Shown: piece after piece, positions 25,601-33,454 of the stretch
Layout of the letters: each line of letters starts with the position of its first letter
Numbering within the stretch: the first letter of the stretch is position 1
Assembly (NCBI GenBank): GCA_016197205.1
Contig: JACPWG010000074.1
Location: 1 to 64,000, forward strand
Source of the DNA: Planctomycetota bacterium
GTDB taxonomy: Bacteria; Planctomycetota; MHYJ01; WSZJ01; JACPWG01
Direction: 5' to 3'
DNA length: 64,000 nucleotides
Program-made: the position numbers and the translations under genes
The notes under the pieces: model-generated
What the model saw: the letters and a program-made list of their open reading frames with translations, nothing else
Told to the model about the DNA's origin: nothing
The model's database searches: none

Positions 25601-25774
25601 GAGGGGGGAGGAATGGGCTGTGCGAGGGTGCCCCGCACCCCGGCCTTCTCCCCGAAGGGGAGAGGGGGAAGGTACGGGGGAGGACGCGGGTTGGTGGCGC
25701 CCCTCACGCCGGCCCTCTCCCCTTCGGGGAGAGGGGGAGGGCGCAAGGACTCGGGGGGGGGCTTCCTCGGTCAC
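22622..25774 (-). CDS. Large CydA-like quinol oxidase subunit I protein
   Basis: The 1050-residue polytopic protein is related to cytochrome bd subunit I: NVVWFAAQLHLLFGAFVLGV near residue 100 matches the first heme-ligand helix, and ANSWVTFLMTPSG with NAFFNPLWMPLNLHRLLG the central CydA block. It is twice the usual length, with a soluble insertion (about 250-470) and about seven extra C-terminal helices. A partner CydB gene is absent. The N-terminus after a GTG start (GTGA overlap with the upstream cupredoxin gene) contains about 35 residues encoded by a palindromic repeat, before a signal-like helix near 58-75. It may be a quinol-oxidising subunit rather than a true bd oxidase. Confidence 0.8.
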   Translation of the reverse strand: MTEEAPPRVLAPSPSPRRGEGRREGRHQPASSPVPSPSPLRGEGRGAGHPRTAHSSPLPTLALLLALASPALALDPSTAAAASSPSTDYPQLFGLNSRNVVWFAAQLHLLFGAFVLGVPIFAVLVEAAGLSRKEARYDRLAREFTKLLTAAFSTTAAFGGLLVFVLLALYPKVMTFLGRSERPSFLIYPLLFFCETFTLYLYYYGWDRLRGDVPRAGRAAGLRTWAWRGAALAAAAGLLFYVNPGGRLHEDPWVDYRRMEPRNAFFQALGDRAKAAIEKKELEPTPAGLAAAFEKGMDGLVTPEFFVNAQGRALQARVREAARRPVEVRALDASAREVTAEVGAWLPQLASPAAADYLAAIDGRARAFLSPKIPVTPRGLATLFEQAIAAAPVPSSLLADDAVALRDSFAQAARELRETPEPATAVDAVIERAAGETHEAIERSGAALAARQGRTLGTLAAAAVLLAGVAAAATHAKAFHLYLGFLLNLVGTLLMVVANSWVTFLMTPSGINKQTGLVITYWNAFFNPLWMPLNLHRLLGNVAFGGFVCGAYAAMRYLGSRTQAAREHYDWMGYVGNVVGVAALIPLPFAGYYLGREVYAADINMGMQMMGGTFSWTFIVQALLIGSLFVGANYYLWMGIHYRSRVADRYSGWLVWINALLLLAFAVWLTPRNLPLTGEELGRMGGASHPILKFLGLMSGKLAAVNLMILLSFVSFLLYRRSGLEQPVPLRGRQPSRSSCLTAVALALTVFAAYLLVAARLYLVEGGTLLGRVLSGPPWLWGAAALLFGGIVVGALRAAASPAQAAPPSAPAADAPPRSPRAAILGLAAAAALVAAPLVTFAVRYGATDFPALAALGLKPEDRPYLDLPVFLLAFQAGLVLLCLGLTAFDHGKLAQSLFFLVTTVGAVLLVGTYGYVVMEKANEGLRVLSVTQVLLVLSGLVYLFAIDVVVYHGAAKSRLEWGRMPARSQYVLIFLAVMVVLTMGLMGFVRSGLRENWHVRNVLADTSPWAGTPSVATMGWMVSAIVLVFLALVSFIFWLSNLGEKESAA
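25645..25737. repeat. Palindromic CTCTCCCC/GGGGAGAG repeat pair inside a coding region
   Basis: Two hairpin units, CTTCTCCCCGAAGGGGAGAGG at about 25645-25665 (first 20 bases decisive) and CTCTCCCCTTCGGGGAGAG within 25713-25737, are separated by a linker. This is a widespread class of intergenic REP-like repeat, here translated in frame as an SPSPLRGEG-type leader of the CydA-like protein. Confidence 0.7.
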
Positions 25775-26571
25775 TTGGCGGGACCGAGGGAGAGGTCAGC
25801 GCGGCTCTCGGCGCCGGCGGAGACGGTGACGGTCTGGACGCCCTTGCCGAGCGTCTCCTGCCACCAGTGGAGCTTGTACTCCCCCGGCGGAATTCCCTCC
25901 AGGCGGTACGCGCCTTTCGCGTCCGTGATGGCGTAGTAAGGGTGCTCGTGGACGACGATCACGCCGCCCATCCACATGTGCGTGTCGCAGAGGATCGTGA
26001 TGATCTCGGGCGCCGCAAAGGGGAGCGTGATCTTCTTCAGCCGTCTTGTCTGTGCCTTGTTGTAGCCGGGGTTCTTGGAGCTGTAGGTGTGGACGTTGTG
26101 CAGGATCCCGTCGGGGTTCAGCACGTCGAGCGCGCCGCCCGCCGGCACGAGCACCACGTGCGGGGCGTACTTGCAGCCCTTCTGGTCCAGCTCGGGATTC
26201 GTGGCGGGGAGCTCCAGCTTCCGCCCTTTCTGGATCTCGAGATGCACGATGACGAAGCGGATCCCCTTGGACGCCGGATCGACGACCAGCGCCTCCGAGA
26301 TCACCGGCCCGTGTCCGCAGACCTCCTGGTCGCGCACGACCGGGATCTCCGCGGGCTTCGGGATCGCGCCTTGAAGCGTGGCCACGCCCGCGATCGAGCC
26401 GCCGTTCGGCACCTCGATCGCCTCATAGGCGGGCGCGGCCGGCGGATCGGCCACGGCCGTCGCCGCGACGAGCGCGCCGAGCGCGCAGAAAGCCAGCGCC
26501 GCCGCCGCCCGGACTCCCGCACGTGCGACGCCCCGCCGCCTACCCGATTCGTCGCCACCGCCGATGTTCAT
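25771..26571 (-). CDS. Secreted cupredoxin-like protein with carboxypeptidase-regulatory-like C-terminus
   Basis: The 266-residue third paralogue has a signal peptide (about 17-42), candidate type-1 copper ligands HNVH 158-161, C195, H198 and M201, and a carboxypeptidase-regulatory-like tail (HPYYAITDAKGAYRLEGIPP, 210-229). It is encoded between the octaheme cytochrome and the CydA-like protein, with a 4-bp overlap to the latter, and is therefore a candidate electron shuttle between this cluster and the terminal oxidase. The ATG at 26571 is preferred because it lies 20 bp after the upstream stop and starts a signal peptide. Confidence 0.82.
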   Translation of the reverse strand: MNIGGGDESGRRRGVARAGVRAAAALAFCALGALVAATAVADPPAAPAYEAIEVPNGGSIAGVATLQGAIPKPAEIPVVRDQEVCGHGPVISEALVVDPASKGIRFVIVHLEIQKGRKLELPATNPELDQKGCKYAPHVVLVPAGGALDVLNPDGILHNVHTYSSKNPGYNKAQTRRLKKITLPFAAPEIITILCDTHMWMGGVIVVHEHPYYAITDAKGAYRLEGIPPGEYKLHWWQETLGKGVQTVTVSAGAESRADLSLGPAK

Positions 26572-26591
26572 GCCCGACTCCTCCCGACGGT

Positions 26592-29500
26592 CTACTTCAG
26601 ATCCTCCGGGCTCTTGATCTGCATCACCCAGTCCCGGACCGCCTTGATCTGGAGCTCGGCGTCCGCGCCGAGCCTGTCGTCGAACGTGTTGTCCGGCCAG
26701 AACTGCGGCATCTTCGTGCCGGGAATGATCGCCTGGGGATCCCGGATCCATTTGAAGACCCACTCGGGCTTCAGCCGGTCCTTCGAAAGCAGGAAACTGG
26801 GCGCCAGGTCGGAGAGGTCCTTGCCGGGCTTCGGCTCCATGTGGCACTTCGCGCACTCCAGTTCCTTGAACGTCTGTCGCGCCACTTTCAGGTACTCCTC
26901 CCCCTTCAGGCTCCCGACCGTGCCGTCCGGATTCTTCCAGGTGGCCGCGTACTCCCCGCCGTCCCCCGATTCGTAGGGGAACTTCTGGTTCGACGCGACG
27001 GCGAAGAACTTCGCCAGCGCCCCGGCCTCGTCGTCGCTGAAGCCGAAAGTCGGCATGCGCACCTGCAGGTGCTGCCGGACGGTGAAGGGCTTCTTCAGGA
27101 ACTTGAACAACCACGCCGGCTGGATGCGCTCGCCGACGAAACCGAGCGGCGGCGGGGAGAAGGCGAGGCCCCGCTGGCGCATCTGGTTCTGCTCGGCCGG
27201 CCCGAGCATGCCGTACGGCTTCGAGTACTTCTCTTCGGAGAGATAGGAGGTCACGGCGTCCCGGATCGTGTCCGCGCCCGCGCCGTCCACGTTGTGGCAG
27301 GCCTGGCAGTTGTTCGTCTTGAGGATCCGGCGCCCGGCCTCCAGCGCGGCCTGTCCCTCGTTGGTCTTGTGCAGGTAGAGGGGCGGGACTTCCGCCTTCA
27401 CGAAGCCGAGTACGAAGGTCGCGAGGTCGCGGACCAGGGTCGCGTCGATCTGGCCGAGCTCGAGGACGTGTTCCGGGTAGGCGCGCGCGAGCAAGGTCCG
27501 ATTGAGGCGCATCGCCGAGCTCCTGGGCAGGTCCTCCTTGAGCAGTTTGAGCGTCTCCGCCGCGAGGGAGATCCCGGCAAAGCGCTCTTCGCGATAGATG
27601 CACTCTCCGGTAAGGACCCGATTCAAGGCCTCGAGGAGGGGGCCCTCGAGCGGTTCGACGGCGCCCTTCTTCTCCGCGACCTCTTGCAGCCGCTTCCCCA
27701 GCTCCGGAGAGAAGCGTTCGAGGAGGTACTTTGAAACGGGGCTGTCCTTGCGCAATTTCCGCGCGAAGCCCGCGAGATCCCGGAGGTCGGCGGGTTGAAG
27801 GCGCGTGATGCGGGTCTGGTTGAGCCAAGCGAAGTAGGGCATGCGCAGCTTGTCGTCGTAAGTGCGGTCCCGCCCGTCGTCGAAGACGCGTGGCTCATGG
27901 ACCTTTTTCACGAGCCAATCGTGGCGCGTGTGCGGGACTTCGACGAAGCCGAAGTCGATCCGATCGATGTCCTTCGACCCGATGGCGCCTCCGCCCGTGA
28001 ACGTCACGCCGATCGGCGTGAGCTTTTCCGTGCCCTTGATCCCGTGGCACCCGAAGCACCCCTGGCGGTTCAAGAACCGCTCGCCGACGAGGAGCTTCTT
28101 CGCTTTCGTGTCCATTCCGGCCAGCTCGCGCAGGGCGGACGCCGAGGACGGCTTCATTTTCACGAGGAAGGAGAGGGTCAGTTCGTCAAGGAAGCTGCCC
28201 ATTTCCGGCTGCGGACGCGAGGGCGCATCCTTCTCCGGCTCGACGGTCGAGGTCATCAAATACGCGGAGAGGTGATTCGCCTCGTCATCGGACAGGCGCA
28301 GGTCCGGCATGTGGGTGCCGGGGAACATCGACTTGGGATCCTTGACCCAGTTGAAGAGCCACTTCCGATTGGTCTTGGAGCCGATGCCGGTGAGGTTGGG
28401 GCCGAAGGAGTTGTTCCAGTTGCCGGGGTCGAGCCGGTCGCCGAGGATGTGACAGGCCCTGCACCCGACGCGGTCAAAGATCGCCTTGCCTTTGGCGGGA
28501 TCTCCCGCGCCCTCGGGTTCGCGCAGGGGCAGCGGCTCGGACAGGGAGAAGAGGTAGGTGGTGATCGCGTCCGCGGCTACCCGACCGCGCTTGACGTCGT
28601 CGGGGGACGAGGTGTTCGAGAGGCCGAAGATCTTGGGCATGCGCGTCGTAGGGCGGAACGCCGCCGGGTCGAGGATCCAGCGATAGGTCCACTCCTCGGT
28701 CACCTTGTCGGCCAGGTGGTAGAGGTCCGGACCGATCTTGCGATTGTGCATGAAGCCGTCGGTCTGGTGGCAGCCGAAACAGCCGGCGCGCTCGAAGAGC
28801 TGCTTGCCGCGGTTCCACTGGTCGGCGCCCTGGATGACCTCGTCCTGCCCGTGGCACTTGTAGCAGGTCGACTCCATGTGGGGCAGGGGCTTCATCGGAA
28901 AATCCCAGTGGTGCAGCTCGTGCCAGCCGTACTTCTCGTGCCATTCATGCCCCTGCGCTTCGCCGGCGGGGGTGTGCCCGGCATCGTAGAAAGTCAGGGC
29001 GCGCCCCTGGCCGTCGTGACAGGCCGTGCAACCGAACTTCTCGATCGGGTGGGGCGAGGTCCCGGAGAGGAAGAGCTCGAGCCGGGGGTGGGACTGGAAG
29101 ACCTTGGGGGGAGGCACCTTGACCCCGACGGCGACGCCGCCGAGGGCGCACTGCGCCGCGGTTTCGGTGTCCTGGTTGTTCGAGAGGCGCGCGCGCCACA
29201 CGAAACGCGGTCTTCGGGGCGGGACGCAGTCCGCGCCCGGGTTCTTCAGGCGAAGGTCCAGCGCGTTGGGCAGCCCGGTATCGACGAGGAAGTGGACCTC
29301 CTGGAAGCCGTACACGATTTCAAAATTGTGGCGTTTTCCGGCCTCGGGCGCCTTCAACGGCTCGGAGGCGAGTTCCTCGCCGCCCCAGACCACCACGCAG
29401 CGGAACGTGCCGTCAAAGGCCCACCGAAAGAACGCGCCGTCGGACACGACCGACTTCAGCTCGCCGGCGTTCGCGAAACCCGTCTCGAGCTGCGAGCCTC

Positions 29501-30674
29501 TCCTCGGGAGGTTGCGGGGCTCCGCCTTCCAGCCGGCGTAGAGCGCGTTGGCGGGCTCGGGCTCGAACGAATCGGACGAGAAGAGCAGGCAGCCCTTGCC
29601 TGGCTTCTTGATGCCGGTCGCATTGAGCAGTTGGGTGCGGACGGCCCCGGGCGCGCCGCCGAGCTCCATGCCCTCGGGCTTCGGCTCGAGCCGAACCTCC
29701 GGCGGCCGCTGGAAGGGCGGGTCGAGCGGCCCCCAGCCCTTCTTTTCGATGCCCATGTGGCAGGAGGCGCACCGGTCGACCTTGAACACGCGGGCGAAGT
29801 TGTAATCGTCCCAATAGTCCGGCAGCACGTGTTGACGGACCCGGATCGACGGATCGATGAAGTCGAAGAAGGGCAGATTGCGGAAAGTGTTGACGAAGCC
29901 GGGCTGGATGCGGGCGATCTTGGCCTCGAGAAACGCGACCTGGGAACGCAGCTCGTCGATCGACTTTCCGAGCTCTTTCACGCCGCCGATGATCTTCTCG
30001 CGCTTCGCCTCGACCCGACGCTGCTCGTCGGTGATCGGCTCGACGGCCTCGAACTTGTCCTGCATGTCCTTGCGGAGACGCTCCAGCCGGTCGCGGGCGG
30101 CCAAGAACTCCTCGAGGTCGGCCTTGCCTTCGTTGAACTTGTGCTGCGTCTCCTCGAACTCATACACCGCGGTGTCCAGTTCCGCCTTTGCGAACTGATA
30201 GATCTGGTTGTCGCGATAGTAGTCGCGAGAGAGATTGTCCGACTGGACCTGCAGCTTGGCCAGGGTCTTGTTCTTGCGAGGCAGCACGGTGAGGGCCTCG
30301 TCGACCCGTTGCCGCAGCTCGCCGAGCGCGGCGCCGTCCAGGCGTTCCGTGCCCGGCTTCTTCGCCGTCGCGCCGTCCCCCGTGCCGCCGCTTAGGACCT
30401 TCCCGAGCTCCTTGTGCGACTTCTCCGCCTTGGCGAGGTCCTCGCGGAGCTGCTCGAGCTTGTCCTGGTCGACGTCCTTCTCCGCCTGGAGCTTGTCTGC
30501 TTCCGTCCGCTCGAGGTCGATCCGGGTGAACTCGGCCTGGTAGTCCTTCCACTCCCGCGCGTAGTCCTGCCAAAGCATCCACAGCAGGGAGAACACGAAG
30601 AGCAGACTCGAGAGGAAGAAGACCTTGTGCATGGTCTTCATGGAATAGAAGGTGTCTGGCTGTTTCTCAGCCAT
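26592..30674 (-). CDS. Giant octaheme cytochrome c with N-terminal coiled coil
   Basis: The 1360-residue protein starts with one transmembrane helix (about 17-35) and a long charged coiled coil (about 40-255), followed by eight CxxCH heme sites near residues 302, 551, 605, 631, 741, 875, 1123 and 1276. Individual cytochrome c domains carry downstream methionine motifs such as TRMPKIF and TKMPQFW. The region between hemes 1 and 2 (about 320-530) resembles a beta-rich carbohydrate-binding-like fold. The ATG at 30674 follows AGGAGG. It is encoded directly after the split cytochrome b and Rieske genes and probably replaces cytochrome c1/f in this quinol:acceptor complex, wiring it to periplasmic carriers. 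Confidence 0.88.
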   Translation of the reverse strand: MAEKQPDTFYSMKTMHKVFFLSSLLFVFSLLWMLWQDYAREWKDYQAEFTRIDLERTEADKLQAEKDVDQDKLEQLREDLAKAEKSHKELGKVLSGGTGDGATAKKPGTERLDGAALGELRQRVDEALTVLPRKNKTLAKLQVQSDNLSRDYYRDNQIYQFAKAELDTAVYEFEETQHKFNEGKADLEEFLAARDRLERLRKDMQDKFEAVEPITDEQRRVEAKREKIIGGVKELGKSIDELRSQVAFLEAKIARIQPGFVNTFRNLPFFDFIDPSIRVRQHVLPDYWDDYNFARVFKVDRCASCHMGIEKKGWGPLDPPFQRPPEVRLEPKPEGMELGGAPGAVRTQLLNATGIKKPGKGCLLFSSDSFEPEPANALYAGWKAEPRNLPRRGSQLETGFANAGELKSVVSDGAFFRWAFDGTFRCVVVWGGEELASEPLKAPEAGKRHNFEIVYGFQEVHFLVDTGLPNALDLRLKNPGADCVPPRRPRFVWRARLSNNQDTETAAQCALGGVAVGVKVPPPKVFQSHPRLELFLSGTSPHPIEKFGCTACHDGQGRALTFYDAGHTPAGEAQGHEWHEKYGWHELHHWDFPMKPLPHMESTCYKCHGQDEVIQGADQWNRGKQLFERAGCFGCHQTDGFMHNRKIGPDLYHLADKVTEEWTYRWILDPAAFRPTTRMPKIFGLSNTSSPDDVKRGRVAADAITTYLFSLSEPLPLREPEGAGDPAKGKAIFDRVGCRACHILGDRLDPGNWNNSFGPNLTGIGSKTNRKWLFNWVKDPKSMFPGTHMPDLRLSDDEANHLSAYLMTSTVEPEKDAPSRPQPEMGSFLDELTLSFLVKMKPSSASALRELAGMDTKAKKLLVGERFLNRQGCFGCHGIKGTEKLTPIGVTFTGGGAIGSKDIDRIDFGFVEVPHTRHDWLVKKVHEPRVFDDGRDRTYDDKLRMPYFAWLNQTRITRLQPADLRDLAGFARKLRKDSPVSKYLLERFSPELGKRLQEVAEKKGAVEPLEGPLLEALNRVLTGECIYREERFAGISLAAETLKLLKEDLPRSSAMRLNRTLLARAYPEHVLELGQIDATLVRDLATFVLGFVKAEVPPLYLHKTNEGQAALEAGRRILKTNNCQACHNVDGAGADTIRDAVTSYLSEEKYSKPYGMLGPAEQNQMRQRGLAFSPPPLGFVGERIQPAWLFKFLKKPFTVRQHLQVRMPTFGFSDDEAGALAKFFAVASNQKFPYESGDGGEYAATWKNPDGTVGSLKGEEYLKVARQTFKELECAKCHMEPKPGKDLSDLAPSFLLSKDRLKPEWVFKWIRDPQAIIPGTKMPQFWPDNTFDDRLGADAELQIKAVRDWVMQIKSPEDLK

Positions 30675-30749
30675 CGTTCCTCCTGGGGTACTGGCCGGCA
30701 GAAGCCTGTTTTCCGTTGACAGTGTGTTCCGAGTCGAACCCCGGGAAAC

Positions 30750-31022
30750 CGCAGATTCCACAGATTCTACGGGATTTCACAGATTACGAATCCGTGAAAT
30801 CGTCGTCCATCTGCGCTGCTAATCGTTCAAAGATTGTTGTCTTGCGACAATTCTTGCTTGAGTCGAAAGCCACGGAAACCACAGATTTCACAGATTCTAC
30901 GCGATTACACAGATTACGAATCTGTGAAATCGTCGTTAATCTGTGATATCTGTGGTTCCGTGGTCGCTTGGCTGCGGCACCGCCGCGCTGCGAAATCTGT
31001 GGTTCCGTGGCCGCTTGCCGCG
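30750..31022. repeat. ACAGATT-type palindromic repeat cluster
   Basis: Two units of the ACAGATTTCACAGATT inverted-repeat family occur (about 30750-30812 and 30873-30957), with a further half-unit GAAATCTGTGGTTCCGTGG near 30990. They fill the 386-bp gap between the cytochrome b C-terminal gene and the octaheme gene; no reading frame is supported. In the transcript they would fold into long AT-rich hairpins. Confidence 0.7.
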
Positions 31023-31060
31023 ACAAGGCCGCGCTGGGAGAACGGAGCAGGGACGCGCGC

Positions 31061-32143
31061 TCAGATGTTGAAGAAGAACTCCGGGATGGCGATGATGTAC
31101 TTCAGGTTGACCGTCCACCGGAGGTACATCTTGATCACCATGCTGAACTCGATCAGCAGGAGCTGGATCATGACGTTGTAGCGGAGGAAGCCCATGCGGG
31201 CGTACATGGTGCGGAAGAGGGTCTTTGCCAGGATCGGGGGCAGGATCGTGAGGTAGCCGATGACGAGGAGGATCCCCCAGAGCTCACGCCAGAACCACGA
31301 CGCCGGCAGGCCGGTCCCGAGCCACTTGACGTAGATGAACTCGGAGAGGTTCACGTTGACGAGGGGGACGAGCTTGTGGACGTCCCAGTCCTCGTAGGGC
31401 CCGAAGAAGTTCCAGTTGGGGCCGCGGAGGAAGGTCCCATTGAAGACCAGCAGGATCCAGAGGACGAGGAAGCCGAAGAGGAAGCCGCCGACGGCGAAGG
31501 GCCGCTCCTTGAGCGTGAAGTAGCCGGCCCCCTTGGGGTTCTTGTCGATGTAGGGCACTGCCATGAGGCCGACGACGATGAGGCTCGGGAGCACGACGCC
31601 GGCGAGCCACGGATCGAAATAGACGAGCATTTCCTGAAGGCCGAGGAAGTACCACGGGGCCTTCGAGGGATTGGGGGTGCGCGTGAGGCTCGCCGGCTGT
31701 TCGAGAGGCGCCTTTACGAGAATGGACCAGATGATCAGGATCGCCGTGCCGAGGATGCTGGCGATGAACTCCGTGTAGACGAGGTCGGGCCAGACGTGGA
31801 CGCGGTCATTGGTTTCCTCCGCCTCCATCGGGCCCTTGCCTTGCTCGATGCGCTCATCGTTGATCGCGGCCTGGCGCAGGGAGAGCCAGTAGAAGAAGCC
31901 GACGACGTAGAGCATCGCCATGATGGGGACGTTGTCGGGCTGGCTGACGATCCACTGAAAGTGGGCGTCGGTGATGCTGATCAGGAAGAAGAGGATGCTC
32001 GCGACGAGCAGGCCGAGGGCGAACTTCGGCCGGGTCCAGATCCGGTAGAACTTGAGCGAGGCGAAGAATACGAGGATGGCGAGCGTCACGAAGATGGACG
32101 GCGCCGTAAGCGCGTTGATCGCCAGCTTGACGAATTCCGGCAT
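31061..32143 (-). CDS. Cytochrome b C-terminal (subunit IV-like) protein of a bc-type complex
   Basis: The 360-residue, multi-helix protein has NPSKAPWYFLGLQEML (about 182-197), equivalent to the PEWYF quinol-site region of subunit IV and cytochrome b C-termini; the glutamate of PEWY is shifted or absent (PWYF). Extra helices follow the subunit-IV core compared with the usual 160-residue PetD. It is encoded 18 bp after the b6-type gene, giving a split cytochrome b as in b6f and in many non-photosynthetic Rieske/b complexes. Confidence 0.88.
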   Translation of the reverse strand: MPEFVKLAINALTAPSIFVTLAILVFFASLKFYRIWTRPKFALGLLVASILFFLISITDAHFQWIVSQPDNVPIMAMLYVVGFFYWLSLRQAAINDERIEQGKGPMEAEETNDRVHVWPDLVYTEFIASILGTAILIIWSILVKAPLEQPASLTRTPNPSKAPWYFLGLQEMLVYFDPWLAGVVLPSLIVVGLMAVPYIDKNPKGAGYFTLKERPFAVGGFLFGFLVLWILLVFNGTFLRGPNWNFFGPYEDWDVHKLVPLVNVNLSEFIYVKWLGTGLPASWFWRELWGILLVIGYLTILPPILAKTLFRTMYARMGFLRYNVMIQLLLIEFSMVIKMYLRWTVNLKYIIAIPEFFFNI

Positions 32144-32161
32144 GCGATCCCTATCCCTTCC

Positions 32162-32974
32162 TTACATGGGTCCGGAGATCCCACCGTCCTTGCGGACGCG
32201 CCAGAAGTGCACGGCCATGAGGACCGTAGCGGCGAGGGGGATCCCGACGCAGTGGAGGACGTAGAAGCGGAGCAGGGTTTGAGCGCCGATGAGCCGACCG
32301 GCCGTGAGGAAATAGCGCGCATCCGCGCCCGCGTGGACGAGGGCGATGTCGCCGAGCTTGAGGAGCTGGGCGAGGGGCCCCTCGTAGCCGACGACCGGGG
32401 TCGCGCGCGCCATGTTGGTGCCGACGGTGATGGCCCAGATGGCGAGCTGGTCCCACGGCAAGAGGTAGCCGGTGAAGCTGAGGAGCAGCGTCAGCACGAG
32501 CAGGAGGACGCCGATGCCCCAGTTGAATTCCCGCGGCGGCTTGTACGAGCCGGTGAGGAAGACGCGCATCATGTGGAGCCACACGGTGATGACCATCGCG
32601 TGCGCGCCCCAGCGATGCAGTTCGCGCATGATGCCCAGGGGGATGTCCTCTCGCAGGTAGACGATGTCGCTGAACGCGTACTCCGCCGTCGGGCGGTAGT
32701 AGAACATCAGCAGGAGGCCGGTGACGGTGAGCGAGAGGAAGAGGAAGAACGAGAGCCCGCCCATGCACCATGTGTAGCGCATGCGCAGGCCCGACTTCCG
32801 CATTTTCGCGGGGTGCAGATGCAGGAAAACGTTCGTCAGCACGGCCAGCGAACGGGTCCGAGCGTCCTCGGGGTAGCCGTGCCGGATGAGGGACGTCCAG
32901 ATTTGCGAGTCTGTGACCATGGCCCAGGCCTGGGCCAGGGCGGACTTGGCTTTTACAGGCGTCTTTTCAGCCAC
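32162..32974 (-). CDS. Cytochrome b6-type N-terminal subunit of a bc-type complex
   Basis: This subunit oxidises quinol and carries the two b hemes. The 270-residue protein has bis-histidine pairs H120/H134 (LHRWGAHAM...LHMM) and H241/H256, with the 14- and 15-residue spacing of cytochrome b6, and the RKDGGISGP ending typical of b6 rather than mitochondrial cytochrome b. The start is GTG at 32974. It is separated from the Rieske gene, its expected partner, by two inverted-repeat elements at 33035-33454. Confidence 0.92.
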   Translation of the reverse strand: MAEKTPVKAKSALAQAWAMVTDSQIWTSLIRHGYPEDARTRSLAVLTNVFLHLHPAKMRKSGLRMRYTWCMGGLSFFLFLSLTVTGLLLMFYYRPTAEYAFSDIVYLREDIPLGIMRELHRWGAHAMVITVWLHMMRVFLTGSYKPPREFNWGIGVLLLVLTLLLSFTGYLLPWDQLAIWAITVGTNMARATPVVGYEGPLAQLLKLGDIALVHAGADARYFLTAGRLIGAQTLLRFYVLHCVGIPLAATVLMAVHFWRVRKDGGISGPM

Positions 32975-33034
32975 GCTGGCGACTCCCGATGCTGATGGGG
33001 ATGAGGGCGCTCGAAGGGGACGCGGGACGGCTTA

Positions 33035-33287
33035 GGGCCCGTAAAAAAAACTCATGCGGTTCGGAAACCAGGGAGTTCCGCGGGAAAAGGCTCAAGGCTC
33101 ATTGATCAATTTTCAGCCAAGGCTCAAAGTTCAAGGCTCAGGGTCCGCGAATCCGCGCCCGGGCTACGTTCCATGGCGATCAGTGAGAATTGAACCTTGA
33201 GCCCTGTCTGAGTCTTGAAAATTGAGCATTGAAAATTCGTGTCGCCCTCCTGCGCGTCAAACGAGCAAGTTATTTTCCTACGGGCCC
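33035..33287. mobile_element. Family-2 MITE-like inverted-repeat element, copy b
   Basis: A 253-bp copy starts GGGCCCGTAAAAAAAAC and ends, complemented, GGGCCCGTAGGAAAATAAC. It is flanked by TTA at 33032-33034 and TTA at 33288-33290. The right TTA is in turn the left flank of a family-1 element, so two insertions are stacked at one site. Confidence 0.8.
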
Positions 33288-33290
33288 TTA

Positions 33291-33454
33291 GTACCGCCCC
33301 ACAGAATTGGGCGACCCATTTCCTCGGCGATTTCGCCCGCCAGCTTCGTTGCGCTCGCTCGACGTAGTTCTCCGTTACTACGCCTCGCTCGCGCGCCTCG
33401 CGGGCGGCCGAACTTGCCTTCGGCAGTGGGGCACCGACTTCCGTGGAGCGGTAC
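33291..33454 (+). mobile_element. Family-1 MITE-like inverted-repeat element, copy c
   Basis: A 164-bp short form lacks about 35 internal bases present in the 197-199-bp copies. It is flanked by TTA at 33288-33290 and TTA at 33455-33457; the latter is the complement of the Rieske gene stop codon. Its ends are GTACCGCCCCACAG and CCGTGGAGCGGTAC. Confidence 0.82.

Noticed and set aside
27795..30395. Very long plus-strand open frame of 866 codons
   Set aside because: It lies wholly antisense to the octaheme cytochrome, whose heme motifs prove the minus strand.
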